Shown: in pieces, positions 1 through 9,408 of the stretch | How positions within the stretch are numbered: the first letter of the stretch is position 1 | Layout: each line of letters begins with the position of its first letter | Origin: Paraburkholderia sp. BCC1886 | GTDB taxonomy: Bacteria; Pseudomonadota; Gammaproteobacteria; Burkholderiales; Burkholderiaceae | Direction of reading: 5' to 3' | DNA: 64,000 nt | Assembly: GCF_900996245.1 (NCBI RefSeq) | Contig: NZ_CAAJGK010000039.1 | Span: forward strand, 62,001-126,000 | Made by a program: the position numbers and the translations under genes | The notes under the pieces: generated by a model | Told to the model about the DNA's origin: nothing | Seen by the model: only the letters and a program-made list of their open reading frames with translations | The model's database searches: none

Positions 1-990
1 GCCGGGCAGAAAGCCGACTACATCTTCCTCGACGACGCGTCCGACCCGGGCGCCGCCGTGCGCAACATCCGCAAGCTGATCAACGAAGACCACGTCGACG
101 TGATCGTCGGCCCGAACATCACGCCGGCGGCGATGGCCGCGCTCGATCCGGTCGCCGAAAGCCAGACCCCGATGATCACGCTGATCGGCTCGGCCAGCGT
201 CGTCGAACCGCAGGAAGGCAAGAAGGTCTGGGCCTACAAGATGGCGCAGACCGACAGCGCGATGGCCGACGTGATGACGCGCTACATGTCGAACCACAAC
301 GTGAAGACGGTGGGCTTCATCGGCTTTGCGGACGGTTACGGCGAAAGCTGGCTCAACGAGTTCAGCAAGTTCGCGGCGCTGCGCCATATCCAGCTGGTCG
401 CGACGGAGCGCTATAACCGCACGGACGCGAGCGTCACCGGCCAGGTGCTCAAGGTGATGTCCGCGAAACCGGACGCGATCCTGATTGCCGGCGCCGGCAC
501 GCCGACGGTTCTGCCGCAACGCACGCTGATCGAGCGCGGCTACAAAGGCCCGATCTATCAGACGCACGGCATCGCCACGCCGGAGTTCATCAAGCTGGGC
601 GGCAAGGACGTGGAAGGCACGCTGTTCCCGACCCAGCCGGTGGTGGTCGCACGTACGCTGCCGGCGGATCATCCGGCGAAGAAGGCGGCGCTCGCGTTCA
701 CCAACGACTACGAAGCGAAGTACGGCGCGGGCAGCGTGACGCAATTTGCCGGCGACGCGGCGGGCGTGTATCCGCGTCTGCAGGATGCGGTCGCGCGTGC
801 GCTGAAAACGGCGCAGCCGGGCACGCCGGCTTTCCGTACCGCGTTGCGCGACGAACTGGAACATGCGCATGAACTGGTGGTGCCGAACGGCGTGGTGAAC
901 ACCAGCCCGAAGGACCACGTCGGACTGGATCAGCGCGCGAGCGTGATGGGGACGATCAAAAACGGCAAGTTCGTGTACCTCAGCCAGTAA
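1..990 (+). CDS. ABC transporter substrate-binding protein, LIV type (5' partial)
   Basis: Periplasmic binding protein of the branched-chain amino acid (LivK/Peripla_BP_6) family. The frame is open from base 1, so the N-terminus and signal peptide lie outside the window; about 329 residues are visible. The visible part contains the DDASDP...A.RN..KLI segment followed by VIVGPN, typical of the first lobe of LIV-type binding proteins, then the GFADGYGESW hinge-side segment and a C-terminal lobe ending in KNGKFVYLSQ. No permease or ATPase genes follow; a strong terminator lies 38 bases after the stop, so the gene is probably monocistronic or last in its operon. The ligand cannot be told from the sequence; amino acids or aromatic acids are possible. 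Confidence 0.88.
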   Translation, partial: AGQKADYIFLDDASDPGAAVRNIRKLINEDHVDVIVGPNITPAAMAALDPVAESQTPMITLIGSASVVEPQEGKKVWAYKMAQTDSAMADVMTRYMSNHNVKTVGFIGFADGYGESWLNEFSKFAALRHIQLVATERYNRTDASVTGQVLKVMSAKPDAILIAGAGTPTVLPQRTLIERGYKGPIYQTHGIATPEFIKLGGKDVEGTLFPTQPVVVARTLPADHPAKKAALAFTNDYEAKYGAGSVTQFAGDAAGVYPRLQDAVARALKTAQPGTPAFRTALRDELEHAHELVVPNGVVNTSPKDHVGLDQRASVMGTIKNGKFVYLSQ

Positions 991-1027
991 CGGCGATCGT
1001 CCGGCACGCAGGAAGCTCCCGATACGC

Positions 1028-1060
1028 AAAACGGCTCGCCCCGCCAGGCGAGCCGTTTTT
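1028..1060 (+). terminator. Rho-independent terminator
   Basis: A 13-bp perfect stem (AAAACGGCTCGCC pairing with GGCGAGCCGTTTT) with a 6-base loop and a T run. It ends transcription of the upstream binding-protein gene. Confidence 0.9.
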
Positions 1061-1209
1061 CGTTCAGGCCGCTCGCAGTAGTGAGATAGCGGCGCGCACG
1101 CAAGCTGCGTGTACCATGCTGACGGTTCGCTTGCAGTGAGGTGAGGCCAAGGCTCGACGGCCGGGTCCGCGAGCGCCGCGTCCGTTTCGTGAAATCCGTC
1201 AGACCGCGC

Positions 1210-2367
1210 ATGCCAGAAAACAGAAAACGTATCGTCATCGCCGTTGTCGTGCTGCTCGGGCTGCTGGCCGTCGCCATCGCGATCGGCCAGGCCATCAAAA
1301 AACGCGGCGCAGTGGCCGCGCCGCCCGACACGACGTCCGCCGTCATCGAATTCGCGCCCGACGACCTCACCGCGGTCAGCCGCCGCACGTTGTCCGAGAC
1401 ACTGCCGCTCACGGGGTCGCTGCGCGCCGTCACGCAGGCGGCAGTCAAATCGAAAGTGGCCGGTTCCGCGCTCGACGTGCTGGTGCGCGAGGGCGACGCG
1501 GTCAGAAGCGGACAGATTCTCGTGAAGATCGACGCGCGCGATTACGTCGCCCGCGCCGAGCAGACTCGCGGGCAGATGGCGGCGATGTCGGGCCAGCTCG
1601 ACATTGCGAAGCAGACGCTCGACAACAATCGCGTGCTGGTCGAAAAGGGTTTCATCTCGAAGAACGCGTTCGACACCGCGGCAAGCCAGTACGCGATCGC
1701 GCGCGCCAACCTCGATGCGGCGAAGGCCGCGCTCGCGTCGTCGAATCTCTCGCTCGCCGATACCGTCGTGCGCTCGCCGCTCGACGGGCAGATCGCGTCG
1801 CGCTCGGTCGAGCCTGGCGAGAAAGTCGCGGTGGACGCCAAGCTGTTCGACGTGGTCGATCTGCGCACGCTCGAACTGGAAGCACCGGTGCCGGTCGGCG
1901 AGATCGGCCGCGTGCGCGTCGGTCAGCCTGTGACCATCCGGTTCGACGGCATCGACGCGCCGGTGCAAGGCGCGATCACGCGCATCAACCCCGCCGCCCA
2001 GGCGGGCTCGCGCTCGATCATGGTGTACGTGCAGATGGCGAACCCCACGGGGACGTTGCGCGTCGGCATGTTCGGGACCGGCACGATTGCGGTCGGCAGC
2101 CGGCCGAACGTGCTGGTGGTGCCGGCGACCGCCTTGCGTAGCGACGGCGCGCGGCGCAGCGTCTACGCGCTCGCCGGCGGCAAGCTCGTCGAGCAGACGG
2201 TGCAGGCCGGCGCATCGGGCATGGCGGAAGGAGCGGCCTGGACGGAGATCGTCGGCGGACCGCTTGGCGTCGGCCAGCAGATCGTGAAGAACAATCTCGG
2301 CTCGCTGCGCATCGGCAGCACGGTGCGGATCGTCGCCACGCCCGCAGCGGGCGCAAGCTCGCCCTGA
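1210..2367 (+). CDS. RND efflux periplasmic adaptor (membrane fusion protein)
   Basis: Periplasmic adaptor linking an RND pump to an outer-membrane channel. I chose the ATG at 1210, giving 385 aa: it begins MPENRKRIVIAVV and runs straight into a single N-terminal hydrophobic segment (about residues 7-27). The GTG at 1141 would add 23 arginine-rich residues before it. A biotinyl-lipoyl-like half (around VKSKVAGSALDVLVREGDAV), an alpha-hairpin (about 110-165), the second lipoyl half (VRSPLDGQIASRSVEPGE) and beta-barrel/proximal domains follow in the usual HlyD/AcrA order. The RND pump gene begins 13 bases downstream, so the two are co-transcribed. The substrate is unknown. Confidence 0.9.
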   Translation: MPENRKRIVIAVVVLLGLLAVAIAIGQAIKKRGAVAAPPDTTSAVIEFAPDDLTAVSRRTLSETLPLTGSLRAVTQAAVKSKVAGSALDVLVREGDAVRSGQILVKIDARDYVARAEQTRGQMAAMSGQLDIAKQTLDNNRVLVEKGFISKNAFDTAASQYAIARANLDAAKAALASSNLSLADTVVRSPLDGQIASRSVEPGEKVAVDAKLFDVVDLRTLELEAPVPVGEIGRVRVGQPVTIRFDGIDAPVQGAITRINPAAQAGSRSIMVYVQMANPTGTLRVGMFGTGTIAVGSRPNVLVVPATALRSDGARRSVYALAGGKLVEQTVQAGASGMAEGAAWTEIVGGPLGVGQQIVKNNLGSLRIGSTVRIVATPAAGASSP

Positions 2368-2380
2368 CCGGAGCGCCGCC

Positions 2381-5300
2381 ATGTGGTTCACGCGCATCAG
2401 CATCGGCAACCCGGTGCTCGCCACGATGATGATGATGGCGTTCCTCGTCATCGGTCTGTTTTCCTATCAGCGGCTCAAGGTCGACCAGTTCCCCGACATC
2501 ACGTTTCCGGTCGTGGTCGTGCAGACGGCTTATCCGGGCGCGTCGCCCGAGTCGGTCGAATCGGACGTGACGCGCAAGATCGAGGAAGCGGTCAACACCA
2601 TCAGCGGGATCGACGAAATCACCTCGCGCTCGTACGACGCGCAGTCGGTGGTGATCGTCCAGTTCGATCTCGCGGTCGATGCCGTGCAGGCCGCGCAGGA
2701 CGTGCGCGACAAGATCGCGCTGATTCGCCCCGACCTGCGCGACGGCGTCAAAGACCCGCGCGTGCTGCGCTACGACCCGGCCGATATGCCGATCGTCACG
2801 GTGGCCGTGTCGAATGCGCCGGGCGCGTCCCTGTCGACGCGCGATCTCACCACGGTCGCCGATCAGATCGTGCGCAAACGGCTCGAGACCGTGCGCGGCG
2901 TCGGCTCGGTGTCGCTGGTCGGCGGCGTGAAACGGCAGGTGCAGATCGATATCGATCCGCAGAAACTGCAGGCGCTGTCGATCGGCGTCGATCAGGTGAT
3001 CCGCGCGGTGCAGAACGAAAACCAGGAGATTCCGGCCGGCCCGCTGACCTCGCGCAACGTCGAACAGACCGTGCAGATCAAAGGGCGCTTCGAGAAACCG
3101 GACGACTTCAAACGCATCATCGTCGCGCGGCGTGGCGCGCAATCGGCGATTCCGAGCGCGTCGTCGTCGACGCAGCCGGTCACGCTCGACCAGCTCGCCG
3201 AGGTGGTCGACGGCCAGCAGGAAGCGGACAGCGTGGCGCTCCTCAACGGCCGCCGCGCGCTGTTTCTGTCGATCATCAAGGCGCAGGGCGAGAACACCGT
3301 CGACGTCGCGCATGGCGTGCGCGACGAAGTCGCGCGCCTGCAGCCGCAACTGCCGCCGGGTATCAAACTCGACATCACCGACGACTCGTCGATCAACATC
3401 GAAGACAGCGTCAACGAAGTGAAGCGCACGCTGGTGGAAGGCGCGTTGCTGACGGTGCTGATCGTGTTCCTGTTTCTCGGCTCGTGGCGCAGCACGGTGA
3501 TCACCGGCCTGACGCTGCCCATCGCGCTGATCGGCACCTTTGCGGTGATGTACGCGTGCGGCTTCACGATCAACGTGATTACGCTGATGGCGCTGTCGCT
3601 GTGCGTCGGCTTGCTGATCGACGACGCGATCGTGGTGCGAGAGAACATCGTGCGCCACGTGCAACTCGGCGCGGACCATCGCACGGCGGCGCTCGACGGC
3701 ACGAAAGAAATCGCGCTCGCCGTGCTGGCCACGACGTTCTCGATCGTCGCCGTGTTTCTGCCGGTGGGTTTCATGGGCGGCATCATCGGACGGTTCTTTC
3801 ATCAGTTCGGCATTACCGTGGCGGCCGCCGTGCTGATCTCGATGTTCGTCTCGTTCACGCTCGATCCGATGCTGTCGTCCATCTGGCCGGACCCGGACCT
3901 GCACGATGCCGATACCGGGCGCAAAGGCTACCGTTATGGACGCGCGATCGAACGTTCGCTGCATCTGTTCGACACGCAGATAGAGCGGCTCACGCGGTTT
4001 TATCAGCAACTGCTCGGCTGGTCGCTGCAGCATCGCGCCATCACGCTGACGGTGGCGGCGGCCACGTTTTTCGGCAGCCTGTTTCTGGTGCCGCTGGTCG
4101 GCACCGAGTTCGTGCCGAGCGCCGACTTCTCGGAAACGCAGATCGGTCTGAGCACGCCGGTGGGGACCTCGCTCGATGCCACGTCGGAAAAGGTCGCGCA
4201 GGTCGAAGCGATTCTGGCGACTTACCCGGAGGTGCGCTTCAGCTACGCCACCATCAATTCGGGCAATACGCAGGGCAAGAACACGGCGCTCATCACCGTG
4301 CGATTGCTGGACCGGCGCGACCGCTCGCGCGGCATGCTCGAACTGAACCAGATATTCCGCGCGCGGCTGGCGTCGGTCGCGGGCGTGTCGATCAACGAGA
4401 TCGGCGTGCCGGACGGCGCGGGCAGCACCAAGGCGATCCAGGTGAGTCTGCAGGGCGGCGACATCGACGAACTGCGGCGGCTGTCGGAAGCGGCAGAGGC
4501 GCGCATGACGAAGATTCGCGGCCTGGTCGATCTCGATTCGAGTCTGAAGGCCGACAAGCCGATCGTCGCGATCGACGTGAAGCGCGAACTTGCGTCCGAC
4601 CTCGGCGTGGGTGTGGCCGACATCGGTGCGGCATTGCGTCCGCTGCTCTCGGGCGATGCCATCAGCACCTGGCGCGCGCCCGACGATCAGGATTACGACG
4701 TCAGCGTGCGTCTGCCGCGCGCGCAGCGCGAGGACGTCGACGACCTGGCCCGGCTGATGATCGCCACCAGCCGCACCGACGCCAGCGGCGCACCCGTGCT
4801 GGTGCCGCTGCGGCAAGTCGCGGACATCGTGCAGACTACCGGCCCCGACGTGCTGAACCGGCGCGACCTGCAACGCGAGGTGATGCTCTCGGCCAACGTG
4901 AACGGGCGCTCGCCGGGCGAAGTGGCAGCGGACATCGCGAAGACGCTCGACGCGATGCATCTGCCGGCGGGCTACCACTATCGCTTCGAAGGCTCGACCA
5001 AAAGCATGAACGAGTCGTTCGTATTCGCGGTGGAGGCGTTGGCGCTGGCGGTGATTTTCATCTACATGATCCTCGCCTCGCAGTTCGCCAGCTTCGCGCA
5101 GCCGCTCGCGATCATGGCGTCGCTGCCGCTCACGCTGATCGGCGTGCTGGTCGCGCTGCTGCTATTCGGCAGCACGCTGAACATGTTCTCGATCATCGGC
5201 TTCGTGATGCTGATGGGCCTGGTCACGAAGAACGCGATCCTGCTGGTGGATTTCGCGAACCAGGCGCGCCGCGGCACGCTGCTCGACGCGTCCGGCAAGG

Positions 5301-5584
5301 GCCGCGTGCTGGCGCGGCGCGAGGCCTTGCTCGAAGCCGCCCGCGTGCGTTTGCGGCCGATCCTGATGACCACGCTCGCGATGATCTTCGGCATGCTGCC
5401 GCTGGCGGCGGCGCTCGGCGAAGGCGGCGAACAGCGCGGGCCGCTGGGGCAGACGGTGATCGGCGGAGTGATTACCTCGTCGATCCTGACGCTGGTGGTG
5501 GTGCCGGTGGTTTATACGGTGCTGGAGGATTGGGGGGATTGGGTGCGGGGGAAGCTCGGCCGCCAGAACCCACCCCGCCGATGA
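2381..5584 (+). CDS. RND efflux pump, inner-membrane transporter (HAE1-like)
   Basis: Proton-driven multidrug/hydrophobe efflux transporter of 1067 aa, the usual length of AcrB/MexB-type pumps. It starts MWFTRISIGNPVLATMMMMA with the first membrane helix, followed by a large periplasmic loop, the helix 2-6 bundle, a second periplasmic loop and the helix 8-12 bundle. The proton-relay Asp pair is visible in GLLIDDAIVVREN (about residues 413-414), as is the partner Lys in GLVTKNAILLVDF (about 949). Together they suggest a working pump. It pairs with the adaptor just upstream. No outer-membrane channel is adjacent; a TolC-family gene lies 1.6 kb further on, after pcm and a rhodanese gene. No local regulator is visible. 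Confidence 0.93.
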   Translation: MWFTRISIGNPVLATMMMMAFLVIGLFSYQRLKVDQFPDITFPVVVVQTAYPGASPESVESDVTRKIEEAVNTISGIDEITSRSYDAQSVVIVQFDLAVDAVQAAQDVRDKIALIRPDLRDGVKDPRVLRYDPADMPIVTVAVSNAPGASLSTRDLTTVADQIVRKRLETVRGVGSVSLVGGVKRQVQIDIDPQKLQALSIGVDQVIRAVQNENQEIPAGPLTSRNVEQTVQIKGRFEKPDDFKRIIVARRGAQSAIPSASSSTQPVTLDQLAEVVDGQQEADSVALLNGRRALFLSIIKAQGENTVDVAHGVRDEVARLQPQLPPGIKLDITDDSSINIEDSVNEVKRTLVEGALLTVLIVFLFLGSWRSTVITGLTLPIALIGTFAVMYACGFTINVITLMALSLCVGLLIDDAIVVRENIVRHVQLGADHRTAALDGTKEIALAVLATTFSIVAVFLPVGFMGGIIGRFFHQFGITVAAAVLISMFVSFTLDPMLSSIWPDPDLHDADTGRKGYRYGRAIERSLHLFDTQIERLTRFYQQLLGWSLQHRAITLTVAAATFFGSLFLVPLVGTEFVPSADFSETQIGLSTPVGTSLDATSEKVAQVEAILATYPEVRFSYATINSGNTQGKNTALITVRLLDRRDRSRGMLELNQIFRARLASVAGVSINEIGVPDGAGSTKAIQVSLQGGDIDELRRLSEAAEARMTKIRGLVDLDSSLKADKPIVAIDVKRELASDLGVGVADIGAALRPLLSGDAISTWRAPDDQDYDVSVRLPRAQREDVDDLARLMIATSRTDASGAPVLVPLRQVADIVQTTGPDVLNRRDLQREVMLSANVNGRSPGEVAADIAKTLDAMHLPAGYHYRFEGSTKSMNESFVFAVEALALAVIFIYMILASQFASFAQPLAIMASLPLTLIGVLVALLLFGSTLNMFSIIGFVMLMGLVTKNAILLVDFANQARRGTLLDASGKGRVLARREALLEAARVRLRPILMTTLAMIFGMLPLAAALGEGGEQRGPLGQTVIGGVITSSILTLVVVPVVYTVLEDWGDWVRGKLGRQNPPRR

Positions 5585-5626
5585 AATTGCTACAGTAGAC
5601 GCCTTCCGACGCCCCCACCCAAACCC

Positions 5627-5887
5627 ATGCGCACCACCCGAGCCATCCACGCGGTCGAACGGCTGAAAACCCGTAGCGGCAATCCGCAGTTCGCGGCCAT
5701 CAGCCTGTCCGGCGGCCTCTTCTATCTCGTCGACAAATCGGGCGGCAGCGACCAGAAAGTCTCCGAACCTCTGACGCTGGACGATTTCGTCAAATTCGTC
5801 GACGGCTTCGGGCCGCCCAGGCCACGCAAGGCCAGCAAGCTGGATATCGCGTTCGAAGAACAGATCAGGAAGAGCAAAAACAGCTAG
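5627..5887 (+). CDS. small hypothetical protein
   Basis: An 86-aa protein that I do not recognise. It has no signal peptide or membrane segment. The N-terminal half could form a beta-rich fold (QFAAISLSGGLFYLVDKSGG), followed by LTLDDFVKFVDGF and a basic C-terminus ending KSKNS. The start is 43 bases after the RND stop; no strong Shine-Dalgarno sequence is seen, but a TACAGT element just upstream could be a -10 box. Codon use matches its neighbours, which supports a real gene. Function unknown. Confidence 0.6.
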   Translation: MRTTRAIHAVERLKTRSGNPQFAAISLSGGLFYLVDKSGGSDQKVSEPLTLDDFVKFVDGFGPPRPRKASKLDIAFEEQIRKSKNS

Positions 5888-6061
5888 AACGCCGGCCGGG
5901 ACAGCCAGGTGGACCGCCGCCGGCAGGCTGCCCGGCTCGCGCAAACGCCCGGCTGCCATTTGGTACAATCCCGCAGTTACCCTGGCCGTGGTCTGGAGTG
6001 CAGACCGCCAGCCATGGGCCCCGTCGCCAATGCGTTGTCATCCCAACCTGCCGAACCCGCC

Positions 6062-6715
6062 ATGAACATCGAGCAAGCGCGTTTCAACATGATCGAACAG
6101 CAGATCCGCCCCTGGGAAGTGCTCGACCAGGACGTGTTGAATCTGCTCTCCATCGTCAAGCGTGAACATTTCGTCCCCACGGTCTACCGCGATCTGGCCT
6201 TCGTCGACTTCGAAGTGCCGCTGCCGGCCGGTCAGCACATGCTGGCGCCGCGCGTCGAAGCCCGCGTGCTGCAGGAACTGGCGGTGAAGAAACACGAAAG
6301 CGTGCTCGAAATCGGCGCCGGCTCGGGTTACATGGCAGCACTCCTCGCCCACCGCGCGCAACACGTGCTGACGGTGGACATCGAACCGGAACTGGCCGAA
6401 CTGGCCAGAAACAACCTCATCGCCAACGGCGTGCTGAACGCCGAAGTCGTCACCGGCGACGCCGCCCGCGGTTGGGCCGGCGCGGCGCCGTACGACGTGA
6501 TCTGCGTATCGGGCGGCTTGCCGGTGCTCCCGCAGGAAATCCTCGAACATCTGAAAATCGGCGGCCGTCTGGCTGCGTTCGTAGGCGTGGCGCCCGTCAT
6601 GAAAGCGCAAATCATCACGCGCATCGACGAAAAGCAATATCGCATTGCCGACGTGTTCGAAACGTATGTCGAACCGCTCGCCAATGCGGTTCAGCCGCCG
6701 CGTTTCAAGTTTTAA
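6062..6715 (+). CDS. pcm: protein-L-isoaspartate O-methyltransferase family protein
   Basis: A class I SAM-dependent methyltransferase of the Pcm family, which repairs isoaspartyl residues in damaged proteins. I chose ATG 6062 (217 aa, beginning MNIEQARFNMIEQQIRPWEV) because this matches the family N-terminus; the longer open frame upstream is Arg/Pro-rich and probably not translated. The SAM-binding loop VLEIGAGSGYMAALLA is at about 82-97, and the post-motif segment is DVICVSGGLPVLPQEILEHLKIGGRLAAFVG. The second position of the loop region and the ISGG-like motif differ from classical Pcm, so the true substrate may differ. Downstream come rhodanese and TolC-like genes; a possible -10 (TACAAT at 5964-5969) lies upstream. 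Confidence 0.85.
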   Translation: MNIEQARFNMIEQQIRPWEVLDQDVLNLLSIVKREHFVPTVYRDLAFVDFEVPLPAGQHMLAPRVEARVLQELAVKKHESVLEIGAGSGYMAALLAHRAQHVLTVDIEPELAELARNNLIANGVLNAEVVTGDAARGWAGAAPYDVICVSGGLPVLPQEILEHLKIGGRLAAFVGVAPVMKAQIITRIDEKQYRIADVFETYVEPLANAVQPPRFKF

Positions 6716-6844
6716 CCGGCACGCAACGCTTCCCGCGGCGGAAAACGCGGGATTCTTCATATTCCGCATGGCCGGCTGATCGCGTAATGACTGCCGGCCT
6801 TGCTTCCGGCCTGCTCTCCGGCCTCTGAACTGGATGTCCCTTCG

Positions 6845-7168
6845 ATGCAAAATCTGACCGCTCCCGCACTCGCCGAATGGCTCGCCGACTCGTCGCGTCC
6901 CGCGCCCGTGCTGCTCGACGTGCGCGAGCCGTGGGAAATCCAGACCGCGTCGATTGCCGGCGCGGTGTCCATCCCCATGCGGGACATTCCGGCTCGCAGC
7001 GAAGAACTCGACGACGACGCGCAAATCGTCTGCGTCTGTCACCACGGCGCGCGCAGTGCACAAGTCGCGATGTTTCTCGAATCGCGCGGCCACGCGAACG
7101 TGTTCAATCTGCAAGGCGGGATCGACGCGTGGTCGCGTCAGGTCGACCCGGCCGTCCCCACTTACTGA
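6845..7168 (+). CDS. rhodanese-like domain protein
   Basis: A single-domain sulfurtransferase-like protein of 107 aa, typical of GlpE/PspE-size rhodaneses. It starts at the ATG of MQNLTAPALAEWL; the frame extends 45 bases further upstream without a better start. The CH2A motif LLDVREPWE is at 23-31, and the active-site loop with Cys65 is CHHGARS, which keeps the catalytic Cys and Arg. It is cytoplasmic, with no signal peptide. It lies 129 bases after pcm and 13 bases before the TolC-like gene, so it is probably co-transcribed with the latter. Sulfur transfer, or persulfide handling, is inferred from the family only. Confidence 0.9.
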   Translation: MQNLTAPALAEWLADSSRPAPVLLDVREPWEIQTASIAGAVSIPMRDIPARSEELDDDAQIVCVCHHGARSAQVAMFLESRGHANVFNLQGGIDAWSRQVDPAVPTY

Positions 7169-7181
7169 TCTCACGCCCCTC

Positions 7182-8711
7182 ATGACGCGCCAGCGGTTGC
7201 CGGTTCTACTGGCCGCTCTGGCGCTTGCCGCGACCTTCACGCTGGGCTTGCGCCCGGCGCACGCGGTCGGTCTGTCCCAGCTCTACGACGAAGCTCTCTC
7301 GAACGACGCGCAGTTGCAAAGCGCGCGCGCGGCGCTTGCCGCCAACAGCGAAGAGTTGCCGCTCGCCCGCGCCAAGCTGTTGCCGCAAGTCTCGGCGTCG
7401 CTCACCGCGAGCCGCCAGAGCACGGATTTCGGCGGCGGCTTCCCCTCCTCCTACGGCAACAGCAATGGCTACGTGATCTCGCTCACGCAGCCGCTGATTC
7501 ACGTCGATAGCTGGTACGGCTATGCGCAAGGCCAACTGGCCGTGGATTCGGCGCAGGCGTCGTTCGCACAGGCCCGCCAGGATCTGATCGTACGGCTCGG
7601 CCAGGCCTACTTCGATACACTCGGCGCGCAGGACAGCCTCGCCATCACACGCTCGCAGAAGGCGTCGATTGCGCAGCAGCTGGAATCGGCGAAGCGCTCG
7701 TTCGAAGTCGGCAACACGACCATTACCGATACCAACGAAGCGCAGGCAAGATTCGATCAGGCGATTTCGCAGGAAATCGCCACGCAGAACGACCTCGCGG
7801 TGAAACTCGCGGCCTTGCAGCAGATCGTGGGGCATCCGGTCGCCCAGGTCGACGGCCTCGTGGCCGGGGCACCGCTGCCGCCGCCAATGCCCGCCGCCAT
7901 CGACGACTGGGTCGACAGCGCCAGCGAAGCCAACTACGCGGTCGTGCTCAGACAGATCGCGCTCGCCAACGCGCAGCGCGAGACGTCGAAGGCGAAGGCG
8001 GGCCATCTACCCACCGTCGATCTGGTGGCGAGCCGCTCGCGCAGCAGCCTTGGCGCGGCGGGTGCGGGGAGCTTCGGCGGCAATTTCGGCGGCGGCTTCG
8101 GCAGCGGTGCGAATACGCTCGCGCCCGGCACGCCCGCGCTCGCCGCGGAACTGGGCAACCTCGGGTCGTCTTATACGAACAGCACGATCGGCGTGCAGGT
8201 GACGATTCCGATTTTCGCCGGCGGTGCCACGCAAAGCCGCGTGCGGCAGACGCTGGCGCTCGAGGATCAGGCCGCCGCCGATCTGGACAGCGCGCGTCGT
8301 CAGGCCGCGCTCTCGGCGCGCCAGGCGTTTCTCGGCGTGGTGAGCGGGCTCGCGCAAGTGCGTGCACTGCAAACCGCCGAGCGCTCGGCGCGCACTTCGC
8401 TCGAATCGAACCTGCTGGGTTATCAGGTCGGCGTGCGCATCAACATCGACGTGCTCAACGCGCAGGATCAACTGTTCTCGGCGCGCCGCGATCTGGCGAG
8501 AGCGCGCTACGACACGCTGCTCAACGGCCTCAAACTGAAGGCCGCGACCGCCAGCCTGACGGATGCCGACGTGCTGCAACTGAGCGCGCTGCTCACGCCC
8601 ATCGACGACGGCGCGCTGACCGCTTTGCCGCAGGCGCCGGGCGTCCCGCATCCGGGTGTGGCCGCGAAAGGTGCGGCCGGGAAAGGCGGGCGGCAGACCA
8701 TGCCGAGGTAG
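7182..8711 (+). CDS. TolC-family outer-membrane channel protein
   Basis: Outer-membrane channel subunit for type I secretion or efflux, 509 aa. ATG 7182 gives a clear signal peptide (LPVLLAALALAATFTLGLRPAHA, about 6-28), then two OEP repeats rich in long helices. The first contains LYDEALSNDAQLQSARAAL and the second contains QVTIPIFAGGATQSRVRQ, the characteristic beta-barrel-to-helix transition. A Gly-rich stretch (about 287-312) probably lies in an extracellular or equatorial loop. The pcm-rhodanese-tolC order is compact, and the RND adaptor and pump are 1.6 kb upstream, so this channel may serve that pump, but that is inference. Confidence 0.92.
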   Translation: MTRQRLPVLLAALALAATFTLGLRPAHAVGLSQLYDEALSNDAQLQSARAALAANSEELPLARAKLLPQVSASLTASRQSTDFGGGFPSSYGNSNGYVISLTQPLIHVDSWYGYAQGQLAVDSAQASFAQARQDLIVRLGQAYFDTLGAQDSLAITRSQKASIAQQLESAKRSFEVGNTTITDTNEAQARFDQAISQEIATQNDLAVKLAALQQIVGHPVAQVDGLVAGAPLPPPMPAAIDDWVDSASEANYAVVLRQIALANAQRETSKAKAGHLPTVDLVASRSRSSLGAAGAGSFGGNFGGGFGSGANTLAPGTPALAAELGNLGSSYTNSTIGVQVTIPIFAGGATQSRVRQTLALEDQAAADLDSARRQAALSARQAFLGVVSGLAQVRALQTAERSARTSLESNLLGYQVGVRINIDVLNAQDQLFSARRDLARARYDTLLNGLKLKAATASLTDADVLQLSALLTPIDDGALTALPQAPGVPHPGVAAKGAAGKGGRQTMPR

Positions 8712-8847
8712 AGCGGCGCGTTGGTACTGCGCCTTTGCAAACCTCCGCAGTTTATTGAGCCGCTTCTCAGCCTCGCCAGGGAAATTTCGCACGATTTTCC
8801 GCGCCTTCGACAGGCACCATGCTCCGAACGTTTTGAGGAGCTGGGTG

Positions 8848-9366
8848 ATGAGGTTGTCGAACATTTCTTTCGTGAGCGGCAGAGCGGCTGCGCTGGCCGC
8901 CGTGGTCGTCCCTGTCGCCGTGCTCATGCTAATGGCGCCCTTGCCGTCGCAGGCGAGCCTGGGGGGCGCACCGGGCAGCGGCACGCTCGCGCCCACCTCG
9001 CTGCGCGCCACGCCGCCCACTGTCCAATCGGCCTCCGTGTCCAGCACGGCTGCCGCCGTGCCCTACACCATCCACCAAACGGTCGACGCCAACGGCGTGA
9101 CCATTCGCGAATACGCATCGCCCGACCGGGTGGTGTTCGCGGTCACGTGGGAAGGCCCGATTCGTCCCGATATGAGCGCGCTGCTCGGCAGCTATTTCCC
9201 CAACTACGTCAACGCAGGACAGAGCGGCGCACGCGGCACGGGCCCGCTCGTCGACGGCGACGACGCCTTTCGCATCGAATCCGCCGGCCGTCTTGGGCGT
9301 TTCTACGGCATGGCCTACCTGCCGCGCAGGATGCCCGCCAATGTTCGCGCGGGCGACCTGCAATAA
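8848..9366 (+). CDS. DUF2844 family secreted protein (copy 1)
   Basis: A 172-aa protein of the uncharacterised DUF2844 family. The ATG at 8848 is preceded by GAGGAG and gives a signal peptide (about residues 1-32, ending SQA-SLGGAPG). The conserved core is ADGVTIREY-type: here VDANGVTIREYASPDRVVFAVTWEG, then IRPDMSALLGSYFPNY. A small domain follows with HIES-type text (FRIESAGRLGRFYGMAYLP). A second copy of the same family lies at 10903. Each copy directly precedes a DUF3443 gene, which suggests the two products work together in the periplasm or at the outer membrane. Function unknown. Confidence 0.85.
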   Translation: MRLSNISFVSGRAAALAAVVVPVAVLMLMAPLPSQASLGGAPGSGTLAPTSLRATPPTVQSASVSSTAAAVPYTIHQTVDANGVTIREYASPDRVVFAVTWEGPIRPDMSALLGSYFPNYVNAGQSGARGTGPLVDGDDAFRIESAGRLGRFYGMAYLPRRMPANVRAGDLQ

Positions 9367-9408
9367 CCCGCTCGATAACACGCTCGACCAGTGACCGAAA
9401 ACTCGAAT

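Noticed and set aside
2018..4978. 986-codon minus-strand open frame
   Set aside because: It lies antisense to the RND pump and adaptor, is rich in Arg/His/Asp as expected from a shifted frame of high-GC DNA, and has no family features.
2383..5598. 1071-codon plus-strand open frame in another phase of the RND pump gene
   Set aside because: Arg/Gly/Ala-rich shadow translation; the overlapping frame at 2381 encodes a complete RND transporter with conserved residues.
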